DNA of 64,000 bases from Certhia americana (lineage: Eukaryota; Chordata; Aves; Passeriformes; Certhiidae). The translations under genes and the position numbers were made by a program. Positions 20,909 through 32,259 of the stretch are shown piece after piece (position 1 is the stretch's first letter; the number at the start of each line of letters is the position of its first letter). The stretch is taken from the NCBI GenBank assembly GCA_018697195.1, contig CM031864.1, forward strand, positions 11,537,970 through 11,601,969. The letters run 5' to 3'. The notes below the pieces were generated by a model, which saw only the letters and a list, made by a program, of their open reading frames with translations, was not told where the DNA came from and did not search any database.

Positions 20909-23692
20909 GACTTGGTGAACTCTGACAATGTTCTCTATTTTTAGCTTCATGCCAAAATCACCATATATTTGGCAGAAATACTCCTGAAAGTCCTTGAGCT
21001 ATCCTATTGGGTTTGTAGCTGATAGTCTTTAATTTCAGAATACTAAGATGGGATAAAACTCAAGAGCGAGTTATTTTACAATTACTTGGGAGCTGAGAAG
21101 GCTGGGGTGCTAGAACAGATTTCAGCATATCCCTAACCATGCTGGGATTGTGCTCCTGCTGGTAAATTGAAGCCTTCTAAGTATCTCCTCATCCAGCATC
21201 AACAAGGAACATCTGAATGATACTTCAGAGCCCCCAGTGGGATTAAGCAAAACATCCCAGAGCTCAAACACAATCTTCTACTGATGAGGGAGAGAAAGGA
21301 GGGAGGACAACTTCTTATCACTGTCATGGTATTTTTCCTTTATTACAAGAATTAAAGAATTATGAGAATCGTACAAAGTTAATGCGGACAAATGATATTT
21401 TTTTTATCTCACTAGTATTTTAATTAAAACCTTTTGTCATGTCTGCTAAGCAAGTTCAAAGTATTGCAATGCAATAGCAACAGTAATGCAGAAGTCTTGT
21501 TAAGCTTGGGGAAAAGAAATGTTTTCAACTTTTATGAAATCAGCGACTGTAATTACTAGAGGAATAAATCAAATTTATAGCGGGCAAACACAGGACATAA
21601 TAATTTTTTTTTGTGCAGCCATAAATGAGTTTGTTTTTGTTGCAATGCGATAAAGTTTAACATTTTCTGCATGTCAGACAGACTATTCTGATAATATTCT
21701 TTACACTTCCTCCTTATTAAAGAGATGAAAAATTTGCTATTAAGATATTCAAGTCATCACAATACATCTTGTTACTGGATAAGCTTCAACAAAACCTTAA
21801 AGTACTTTTTCCTAACCACATTAACACAATAAATACGTAGCCAGAATTCTTACTTCAGTATTAGACAGTATTTTGTTCCTGCAAAATATCAAGAGGTAGA
21901 ATTCAGCAAATTATGGCAAATCAGTTGTTGTGGTTTTGGTTTTTTAAATTCTGTTCAGAATGCTGCAACGTGGGAGACAAAAGCTCAAAAAAAAAAAATT
22001 TTTTTTCAATTTAACTGAACTCTAAAAAAGTTGGACTTTTTTTTTTTTTTTAATCATACCATACACTACCTCTGGTATTTCAAAGTGTTTTCACATCTCC
22101 TCTTTCCCTACTAGCCTTTTGAGAAGAACAATTTCTGATTGTTCGGCTATCTTCATTTGCCTATCTCTATTCACAAAAAGAAGGAAGCATGTAGAATGGC
22201 AGATTTGATAGACTTTAAAAACTTGAATAGCTTACATATGTAAACTGATTGTGGTTTGCAAAACCTGAAAGTAAAATTTTCAAAACACGGGCTTGCTTCA
22301 GCAAACAGTGGCACTGCTAACCACGGAAAAGCTCCAGCAGTCATTGGCATCAAACCACAGTAGCACACCATGAACACAAGTGATTTGTTCTTTGCTTGAA
22401 TGTCAGTTTTGAAGAGCAGGTATTGCACATGCACACACAGGTGCAAGCATTTGAGCACATACACAAAGGTTGCCCATAACCAAATAAACCTGTAGCACCT
22501 ATTTGAAAAAAGCATTTTTATGAGCCTGCCTAGCTCAAGTCAGCAAAAGAGCTTGCACCAAGTTTTCCAAGAGGTCTTCATTTACAAATTTCAGTTTCTC
22601 CTTGATGTGGTCTGAAAAACTGCAATGGAGAGAGACAATGTTAAATACTGCAGGTAGACTGTCAATTCCTGTGAGAGACGGCTGAGCAATGCCACCACAA
22701 CAGGAAGGATGGCAACAAAACCGTCTCTGCAAGATTGCTCTGGAAAGACCTTTATCAGCTAGTGACTATAAATTTATTTTCTGCAAAGGAACCTTCTGGC
22801 ATAAAGTGCACAGAAAGGACATAAAAGGCAATCTGTCTGCCAACGAAACTTAAAAGTAAATGTGAAGGCAGGAGAGGCAGTGCATTTTGTTGAAATATGC
22901 AGATGTGCCACTTAGATCTCAATGCATGCCACCTCCTGACACCAAAGGGTGGAATGTTCTGATCTCTGCTGACAATATTTATACTGAAAAAGCCTCCAAT
23001 ATTTCATTCAAACTTCCTAAATGCCTATGATCTTTTCTCCAGAAGCAAGGGATTTGAGTGAGAGTCCTCTGCAGGTCTGGCAAACAGGCTATTGAGCCTG
23101 TGGACCATCTCACCAGCAGCACTTGTTTCCATCTCAGCAGCACTCACCAATCTACTTCCAGAAGACAACTGAGGACCACAGAAACCAAATTCACTTTGTT
23201 ATCTACAGTAAAGAAATACATGAAATCCCTCAGTAAGGACCACTGCAGCCTGCACCACTCTCTGGGCAGGAGGCCAGCATCACCTGCACTGCTGGCCAAG
23301 GCACATGAAGGCCATGACTGCTTCTGCATGCAGACAGCTTAAACAATCAAATCATTCAGAAAGTTTTTCTCCTTTCTTCTCACTTCTGTCGATGATTTAT
23401 GTAACTTGTAATTTTAAATAAAAGAACAGCTACCATGTCCTTTAGGAACAGGTTTTCTTTGAAAGTAACAAAATAACCACCACCCTCCATCCAATAAAGC
23501 CCTTAAACAAAACTAGCAACATTCCTTCCACCAAATGCACATGCAGAACTCTAACCCAAGTTCATCAGATGCATACACAGAAAAAAATCGTAGGACCTGT
23601 GTAATACAACCCAATTTTTCACAAGGCAATATAAAATAAAATTATCTAAATATTTTGAAATATAAATAGAAAGATTAAGTAATACTGGAAGA
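20905..23692. other. Unannotated DNA
   Basis: No coding frame that I recognise and no named repeat. It contains an A12/T8 run at 21987-22006 and a T15 run at 22037-22051. The stretch 21590-21680 keeps CpGs in A+T-rich context and could be conserved non-coding DNA, though this cannot be judged from one sequence. At 22171-22732 and 23058-23342 open frames of 60-114 codons appear, none with a familiar motif. Confidence 0.45.
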
Positions 23693-23830
23693 GGGCACAG
23701 GACCTGAAGGGCAATGGATCTAAAGAGACACTTTTAAATATTTAACCAATTTTTTTTCCGGGGGGCACAAGATCCAAAGGGCAATGGATCTAAAGATACA
23801 CTTTTAAATATTCAAGCCAGTTTTCCCCCT
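23693..23830 (+). repeat. Diverged 70-bp tandem duplication
   Basis: Two adjacent copies with a 70-bp period: copy one at 23693-23762, copy two at 23763-about 23830. Both contain gggcaca-g, aagggcaatggatctaaaga and cacttttaaatatt in the same positions, with roughly a dozen differences concentrated at the right end, where T-runs and a G/C run have changed length. It encodes nothing. Confidence 0.92.
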
Positions 23831-26800
23831 GAATTTTTATCACCCTATTTACATAAGTTTATACATTTGGTATAATAAGTTTGTGCATTACAATTTTTTT
23901 TCAATTGTTTAATCTTCCTATTTCTATTTTTTAAACATCCAGCAATTGCTCAAGCCTCTGGGTGTATTTATTTTAATTAAATACAACAAAACCAAGTGAA
24001 AAGCTTTTGCATTTTCTGAAAGAAGAGACCACTCAGATCTTTCCTCCATGTGTCGCAACAGAGATCTGTCAGATACATCCCCAGAGTAACCCTGCAAAGA
24101 CAATAGCTGTGCCAGCAGCAATTTGTCTGCATTGTGAAGGCAAACATTTAACAAACAAAATAAAACAAAGAGTAATTTAATATTTGTACAGTGTTTGCAC
24201 AAAGAAGTGCTGATCAGAAGGAATACTGAATGCTCAGGGTAGCAGCTTCCTCCCTGCACCCCTACGAGGGCACACTCTCAGACCCCAGATGCACTGGGGG
24301 ACAGACAAGGCCTGGGACAGACTGACACTACAACTGTGTATCATTCAATTTTACTTCTCTTTAAGCAATCAAAAGCATTTGCTTTTATTCCACAAAATGG
24401 ATATTGACATATTTTGACAGAAGGCCTGTCAAATACCAAGCAAGACTGCACACCAGGTCGCCTCACCCACTGCTGTCCAGTCCTCACTCGACCAGTGGAG
24501 TTGGCAAAGCATCACTTCTTTCTTCAACAATTCCCATTGGCACACCTGTGTGTGAGACTTAGCTCCACACTGTATTCACCAGCCTCCTGGGTTGTTACTT
24601 TTTGTAAAAAAAAAGGACACTCAAATTTTCGGTGAAACCAAATTATATACACAGGGATCAGTATGTTCACCTGAAAGCAGGTAATGCCAAGCTCTGCCTC
24701 CTCTTTACCCACCGCTGCTTACTCCCACTATCAGAACACTGCAGTTCAAAACACCGAAGGTGTTTTGAAAAAAATAGAAAGGCTTAAAAGGCTTCCTTCC
24801 CAGTATCCAGCCAGAAAGGTATCTTCTCAATATTTATGCCTTTTCACTGTAACCAATTTCTTCGATAACAAGAAGATGCTTTTGAGGTAAACTTCTGGCA
24901 TTGATTAGGTAACCAACTCCAACAGCATTACAGATAGTGCTAGAAAAGGTTTTTTAAAATCCTGGATTTTAAATAGATATGCTGGAACTGCACATGTAAG
25001 GAAGAAAATGGGATCTCTGTCTTTTACCTCACCAGGATGAGAGTGTACAAATTCAATGTAGATAAAGGTATACAACACTCAAAACGTGCTACTGCTTTGG
25101 AATGTCTAATTTCTAATATTAATAATTACAAAACAGCACAGTTCTTCACAAAGATTTTTTTTAATAAGCAAATACCAAAGAAGTTTCTCTCCAAACTCAC
25201 TATTTTATCAAAAAGGCAAATGCAAATTCAAAACAAATTGCAAGGCAGCATTTTAGGGAGACTACTTATGTTCACACTTCTGGATTTAGCTACTGAACAC
25301 AAGCAAAGTTTAACAGGAGTAGCAAATTAACAATTTCACATCATAAAACTGCCCTGTACTTTTTGGAAATGACCTAGAAGTCTGCTACGCCAGACTCTAC
25401 ACTACTTAGAAATTTCTTGTCTTCTAAGTCTGAGCAAAACTGAGGGACAAGCAATACTCCTCTTCTCAAACACAGTGTCCAAGTGGTGCTTCTGAAACTC
25501 ACGAAGTATTCTCCTTCCCCCCTCTCCTTTACACATCTTCCCAGTTATATTTGCTTTAACTCCATTTCTTCTATGCTAACAGAAAACCCTTCTGGATATT
25601 AGGTTTCAGCCTCAATTTCACATCTTTATACGTTTCACCTAATTTCTCAGTCTTCCCCTCACCAATTGCAGAGATCTGGAGAAGTAATTTCCCAGAGTGA
25701 ATTACTTATTAAAAAGCAAACATAGCAATGAAAGAGCCCAAACTAGGCTCTGTGCGAGGCCAAAGCAATAATTTCAGCCCTGTGATCTCTCCCAGATAGC
25801 CAACAAAGGGGCAATTACAGAGTAACACCAAGATACAGCTCACATTTTGGGAGGATTTCACCCAGAAACATGCTGCTAATATTCACATTTAAGATCTCCC
25901 AGGGCCCTATTACTTCTTTCCTTTTCAATAACATATACTGGATTTCTCTGGCATTCAAAACAAAATCAAGCCTTAACAATCCACATTTTCCCAAAATTTG
26001 CTCCCTTTTAATTATGATAATATAAAAATGCATGCCAAACTATTCAGCTATCTACCTGGCCAATTTTATAGCTGTATTCACACCCTGGGTGAATCACATT
26101 AAGAAAATATATATAAACACGGTGTGACATTCTGTCAAGTTATCTTTAATTATGTCATTCCATCCTTTAAAAAGACATGGAGATAGCTTATACAGTCATT
26201 TGGAAATTTAATCCTGGGATGGACGGCTAAAGTGTGCCAGAGAAACAACATGATCATCTGAAAAGCTTCCAAGTGGATTACAATTCCTCACTCCCCTAAA
26301 CCTCAATATATTACATCTTTATTACCTTTGTTTTGTGGCTACCCCTTATAATCCAACTTGCTTTCATTCATTCCCAAACTTTCAGAAGAAAGAAGTATTT
26401 AAAAAAGAAAAATAAACAAGTATTGAAAACCCCAGTAGTGTGGACAAAAATTGCAAAGTATTAACCCCACAAAATACACCTAACAGCAGTGCACACCAAG
26501 GCCAGATTACTGTCTTGCATTCAGGTATCACAAACTCTCCCCCAAAGGCTCCTTCGTTCTTAAAAGTTTCCCATCAAGCTAAAAACAAAAACAAACAAAA
26601 AAAACCCCAACCAACAAAAAAGAAAAAAAGAACCAGCAGCAAATCCTTAGCTCAGTTTTCTCCTCAGATAAATGGTCAGTAGGCAAAGGAAACCTCTGTC
26701 TCAAATCCTCACCCAAAACATCCCCATGCCTGCCATTAGGTATGGCTGAAGCTCCACCCCAGCCAGGAACCACCTGCAGGACTCATTGCCTCACTTCAGG

Positions 26801-27417
26801 TTTATTTGGTAACAACCCTGCCTGCTCCCCCAGTATTAAAGCTCAGCAACTGATCTCTAAACCAATCAGGCAAGCCATAAAGGCACACTTAGTGCTGGCA
26901 AGAACAAATTGTGTTGTAGCAGCACTGTCCATTTAACAGAACTTTAAATTAAATTTCACATAAAAACTCTGCTTCAGATGTCCCTTAATCGGTCTCCTGT
27001 TTATGACTTTACACAACCCTACCCTACATACAAATTTGTCAAACTCAGTAATTTCTTCAGTAACATTCAGTGCACCAAACATTTCCCTGTACAAGTCAAG
27101 TGATGACCCAACTTCTCCCATAGGAAAGCCAACAGAATGTTTTTAATACCTTTTTTTTTAACAGTTCAGTTAACCTTAACCCTGTTTCTCTTCCATTTCC
27201 AGTTAGATGGCTTCCTCAGCTGAAAAATTTAATTCCCGATAAGGCAACCTATCAACCAACAGAAAATGGACTTTTGAGTAAGGACAACCAGCTGCACCAG
27301 TGGAGGTTGTTCAATTCTATTTAGATTTTTTTTCATTGTCCTCATAATCGCCAAAAGATCAGTGGACACAGAAATGAATTAAAGTCCAAAAAATCCTGAT
27401 GTGTCTTGACTCCACAG
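23831..27417. other. Unannotated DNA
   Basis: No named repeat. A segment at about 24738-24822 has a fair acceptor (cttactcccactatcag) and GTATCT downstream with one open frame, but the donor is weak and it is not called. A C/A-rich low-complexity stretch lies near 26580-26635. Confidence 0.45.
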
Positions 27418-27518
27418 GTGCTGGCAACAGGCTCAGCCTGGCACCCCCTCTGCTCCCAGGGAAGAGGCACAGGCAGCTGCACGGAGAGGCTCCCACACCG
27501 AGCAAATGGATTCTGAAG
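27418..27518 (+). other. Exon-like GC-rich segment (possible 101-nt exon)
   Basis: A GC-rich island of 101 bases in A+T-rich surroundings, preceded by tgtcttgactccacag and followed by AAG|GTAACT. Using one leading base, which is the phase left open by the candidate exon ending at 19137, 33 codons are open and rich in Ala, Arg and Glu. Another frame is also open, as expected for this composition. The donor is weak and the distance is over 8 kb. It may simply be a GC-rich patch. Confidence 0.15.
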
Positions 27519-28227
27519 GTAACTTACCACCCTATTAATGTGCCTTATAGACAGCTGTAAATTTGCAGCATTACAGCACTTTATGATGTTAAATAATGCA
27601 TTGCATGTTGCACAGATATTTTATTGTACATTTTTCCACTTTGAAGACTTTTGAGGATCCTATACAAATTGCACACAGCTGTCTGTTACTGGTAGTTGAC
27701 AAGTTATTAAAAATTACATTATCTGATCATTTGAGAAACAGAATGCAATAGTGCCGCTGTTTACTACGGTTTAACATGTGCATAAACCGGAATGTTGTGG
27801 TCCAATTTTTAACTGCCTACCCTTACGAAGAAATTAGTTTTTTAAATAAAGCTCTACTGCTTTTACAGCATCTGAATGTGAACTACTACATATTCTGCAT
27901 ATAAAAAATCCCACTGTGAAGAGCTGAGCTGTACTACAGTGAAGAAACTGCCACTGGAAATATTGGAATTCTCTGGCTTTCCTGTAACTAAAATCCCAAA
28001 TAAATATTGTATTAGCATACCTGTTTGTGCTTCATTTGCTGGTAACAGAGCTTGGTTAAGGCTCGAAAAGCAGGTAAATTACAAAGCAGGAACTGTAAGT
28101 CAGGATAGCCAGTTTCCAACTTGTTTGAACTTGACTGTATATTGCTAAGCTCAAGCAGAATGTAAACTGCTGCACTGTAACAGCTTAGATCACATGTTAA
28201 ACAGCTTTCAAGCATAGTGATTTATAT
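27519..28227. other. A+T-rich DNA with a CpG-retaining core
   Basis: No coding frame. At about 27735-27830 several CpGs (gtgccgct, ctacggtt, aaccggaa, ttacgaag) persist in A+T-rich sequence, which is how constrained non-coding elements often look. Constraint cannot be shown without other genomes. Confidence 0.35.
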
Positions 28228-28380
28228 TTAAATATTGCCTGAAGGTCCTAAACCAAGATCATACCCCATGATCCTGGATTTTCCACCATACAGTTCCTGT
28301 CTTGAAGACATTATGATCTAATATAGACAAGATGCAACAAAAATACAATGAGCAACCATGGCAAGAGTGGGAAGTCCTCA
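28228..28380 (+). repeat. Old amniote dispersed repeat, class unresolved
   Basis: Landmarks occur in the order of a repeat abundant in turtle, crocodile and other amniote genomes. 'ttgcctgaaggtcctaaacc', 'aagatcataccccatgatcctgg', 'cagttcctgtcttgaagaca' and 'atgatctaatatagacaaga' correspond to consensus words like 'tgcctagaggccccaacc', 'agatcagggccccattgtgct', 'cagtccctgccccaaagagc' and 'caatctaatatagacaagac'. I remember the consensus but not a secure class name. It is non-coding and diverged. Confidence 0.6.
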
Positions 28381-30131
28381 AGTTAAAGATACAGTTACTT
28401 AATTATCTAACTAGTGAAAAATCCCTCTAGGTAGCAAGCAAAGAAAGAGAAATAGTAGCTACCACAGGAGCAGCCTCCTTTAAGGAGCAAGTACTTAAAT
28501 GGTTCTGAGAAGCAGCTACATGCTTTGAAACACGAACCCTACCTAGCATGATGCAATATAATTTATAATCTTCAGCATTAACAATTTGTGGAAGAGGAAT
28601 AATAAGCCATATACCTTCTTACTATTTTCTAGACAATTGAAAAATAATTGTTGCAAGTGACCAAGTAGCAAGAACTCACATAACCCCTTCAAGTCTTCTT
28701 GGTACGTTTAGACATTGCCATGCTGCCAAAAGACAAAGGTCTTTCATTAATGGCAGGTAGGATACAGCTGGTCTAGAAAGGGGGAATTTTCACCCCATTT
28801 TCAACAAGAGCTACATTCACCAAGGTTTCTCCCTGCCTTAAAGGCCACCTGCCTCTTTACCAAAGCAATCTAAGGAACCACAGATTTCCGTGAGCAACCT
28901 TGCCCACTCATCTTACTCCTCCTTTGCAGCTTTAAACCTCCAAATTAAATTTGTAGATTTTTATTTGCAAGACTCATTTCTTATCACCGCCAACAGTTTT
29001 GTAAGCCTAGTGAGATATTCTGTATTAAGAGGACACTGGGAATTCTTCCATTTTGGATACTACTTCAATAAAAATTAAAAATCTCTCAATTTCATATATC
29101 CAGTGCAGTACCACACTCAACAATCTAACTTGTAACACTCAAAGCATGTAACAAACACAAAACTAACCACAAGTTCAAGCTGTTTTCCAGGTCCACATTC
29201 ATCTTCACAGAAGGCAGACTTCACTGTGACTGATTTGTTCTCCCAGTGTAAGACAGCTCTTTAAGGACTAGTAATGGCACTTGTCACATGTTACAGTGGA
29301 GGACAGAGGGAACCATATCCTATAAATCCAAGCTGAAAGCTTGTCCAGAGCTGACACTGCAGTGCAGAATCTATCTCCAAGATGAGTTAGGTCACCACCA
29401 AAAGAAAACCACCATCAGTGACGATAAAACTTTACAGTGCAATGTCACAGGTGGAGAGGAAGAAAAACCCCACAATTTACTAAATAACCATCACGCACCA
29501 AGACATGCACCTAAAAAGACTATACGTATCATCTATGTTCTGGAATCTTTTTATTACTTAATGCTCATCCTCCAAAAAAAACATCATCTGTAATACACTG
29601 AATATGGGGTTCTGAGCAAAATATATGTAAATACAGCACCCAGCCAAATACTACTGATTACACCACTGTCTTGAAAGTCTACTGGCAAGGTATGCCTTAT
29701 TTCAAAATAAATCCTGGAGCCTTCATTCTTCATGAAAATAAAATGTTATTTCTCATTTATCTCAAGTTACCAAATATTTACTTCCTTGGACAAGGAGAAA
29801 GACCTTCTTCGGGTCCTTTATTCCCACTGATTGGCCATGAACATGAATATGCATAGCAGTACAAAAGAATATAAAAATAGAAAGAAAGATAACAGGGGGA
29901 AAAAAACCCACTACTATCAATATTTGAATAATGAGGCAGCTTTATCTTCATCAGTATATCAATTTATTCACATGGGGTGACAAGAATATATTAAAGCTAT
30001 TCTGAAGCTGGGCCATTAAATTGCTTAGACAACCTGTTAACCAGTGCTGCTGGCAATTAGGAATGCATTCTCACTGGAGGCCTTCTGTAGAGCCATGCTT
30101 CAAAGGTTCAATGTGCTGTACATTAACTTAC
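28381..30131. other. Unannotated DNA
   Basis: No named repeat, no strong exon candidate. An open frame of 101 codons (29288-29593 plus) has no recognisable motif. Confidence 0.5.
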
Positions 30132-30207
30132 CAAGAAACACCCTGAGAACTGCTCCTCTGTCATGTAAGCTCAGTGCCGCCGAGTAATTAAGCCTACAGT
30201 TCATATT
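30132..30207 (-). other. Exon-like segment (possible 76-nt exon, minus strand)
   Basis: On the minus strand an acceptor (gcattgacatcttcag) is followed by 76 bases and a good donor, TTG|GTAAGT. Only the frame starting on the first base is open; it gives 25 codons including NMNCRLNYSAALSLHDRGAV and leaves one base. Two adjacent CpGs (tcggcgg) survive. The plus strand over the same bases is also partly open with a weaker donor at 30258, so strand is not certain. The area could equally be a conserved non-coding element. Confidence 0.2.
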
Positions 30208-32187
30208 CTGAAGATGTCAATGCCCTCCTGCCAGTTTAGCATCTGCACAACCATGGGAAAGGTAACTCAGATTAAAAAAGCAGCCAGGCTACACTAATGA
30301 ATGCTAGGATGGCTATAAATGTCCTCTATCCCTAAGTAAGCTTTGCAGCACATTTGGACTAAAGTGTTTTTATTTCAGGCTCCTGCAGCATGCATGATTT
30401 TGTACAGGTACTCATGTATGCACATGTACATGCTTGCTTTTACTTGCTACTTTTCTATTAAGAGGAAACTTGGCATTTCTCTAGCACAAAGCTGTAAAAG
30501 TTCTCTGGAATGCTGATCCTAATCACCAGTGAAAAACTTGCTGAAAGAAGGGTTCCACACCTTGCTGCAAATAGAGCTGTTCCACAAAGACTGGGGAGAA
30601 CAGGCACGAAACTCAAATAAAAATGGAGAAAAGGACTGATGATGGGCAAAGAAGCAGCCCAAGAACAAAATGGCAACTGCCAAGGTTTCAGTTTTTCTTT
30701 TGCATTAAGGGGATGGACTAAAAATTGTTTGCTCTCAAGCCCCATGAGCAAACTGGAAAAAAAACTGTTGCTCAATGCAAGGATGAATTACCCAAAACCA
30801 CCTGGATGGCTTACATCAGCCTTCAGTGACTGCAATGGTGATGAGAAAGGGGGGATGAAAGCAGAATGCTGAAGGAGCTCAGGGAACTACTGTAACCAGA
30901 GGGTAAGCCCAGCTCCACAACCCTCAATGCACTGCACATCTGGGACCCAGAAAAACCTTTCAAACACTCACATGGGGTGTGATTACTGCAGGTCTGATAG
31001 CAAATATATCAAGCTAGACTTGTACCAGAGGATTACAGAAGAGCAAATGCAAATGTCTGTTTAAAAAAAAATGAAAAACTAATTTTGTTATCTAAATGTT
31101 GGCTGATTTGATCTCAGGAGTAATGAAATGTTTTAAAACATTTCAAAAGACAGATAATTAGAGACCTACAGGAGAAGAAAAAAACAGGATAAGACACAAC
31201 TTGGGTTAACCAGCAGTAATTCATGCCACGATTTCCCAGTATGTTTTGCAAATAAAACACAGTATTTTCTAAACATAATGCAGCAGGTCTCATTTATCCA
31301 GCTATCAGAAAACAACACTGCAGTGTTATGTAGGAAATAACCAATTTAGTGGGAGAAAATTTTTTAAAAAGAATTCTAAGGCAAATAAAGAAGGGGGCTA
31401 AAGTTAAAAGGTTAAACTCATTCAGAAGAAAAGAGAGGTTGCAGTGGTTACTGCTAGATCTTTTCCCAAAGGGTTTATCCTGAGACACATATGTTATAAT
31501 TTTATATATATACAAAAATAAAAGCAACTTGAAGACAAAAGAACACACTACTGAAGTTTGCTAAACGTCAGTGTAGAGAATAACATCTGTCAACACTAGG
31601 AACATTGTAAATTTAAGGACAAATAACAGACCCAAATACTTAGTACTACACACAGAACTGTGCACTTGAGAAAGAAACAAGAAGAATTTCTGGGACACTC
31701 CTGTAGGAAATTATTCAGAAAGTAAAAATTTGGTATATTAGATGGAGAACAGGTAAGTCACACAGTTCAGAGTAAAGCTCCAGAGAAGCATTTTTGCTGC
31801 TTGCATTACATGAGGCTCAGTACAGCCCTGCTCAATCACGTAAAGAAAGCCTTACTTCAAGACCTTACAGACGAAGGATCCTTGAAAACATTTAGGCTAA
31901 AAATTGGACCTTTTTCATATTCTTTTTTTTTTTTTTTTTCCCATTTATTGTGAATGCTTGACCCATTCAGCAAGGAACAGTGTACCAGACCATACAGCCA
32001 CCCCAGGACTAACAGCCATCAGGAAGGATTTTTTTAAGTGGTACTTGATTCGATGACAAGGAGGGCTCTGATGCAATTGCCTGCAAAAGCAGTGCACCAG
32101 ATGTGAAATGTATTGGTAGAAGGGCAAAACATAGGGAAATTTCAGAAGTGGCATTGGCATTGTTTTTCTCTTTAAAAGCTTCTTCAG
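30208..32187. other. Unannotated DNA
   Basis: Contains a perfect 22-bp palindrome at 31124-31145 and a T17 run at 31923-31939. A consensus donor (CAG|GTAAGT, 31750) follows a 46-nt segment with a passable acceptor (31704) and one open frame, too short to call. No named repeat. Confidence 0.45.
31124..31145. repeat. 22-bp perfect palindrome
   Basis: The arm tgaaatgtttt is followed immediately by its exact reverse complement, with no spacer. Perfect palindromes of this length are expected about 0.015 times per 64 kb at equal base frequencies, somewhat more in A+T-rich DNA. Confidence 0.95.
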
Positions 32188-32259
32188 CACATAGAGAAAA
32201 ATGGCGCTGGTAAACTGGGAAGACCAACTAGTGAAGGAACTAGATTGTACAGGAAGCAG
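32188..32259 (+). other. Exon-like segment (possible 72-nt phase-0 exon)
   Basis: A long pyrimidine tract (tgtttttctctttaaaagcttcttcag) and a consensus donor (GCAG|GTAAGT) bracket 72 bases. Only the frame starting on the first base is open. It has 24 codons, including EKNGAGKLGRPTSEGTRLYR, with no bases left over. The other two frames stop early. The splice motifs are among the best in the window, but the phase fits none of the other plus-strand candidates directly and the peptide is not recognised. A 170-codon minus-strand frame spans the region and looks like chance. Confidence 0.25.
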
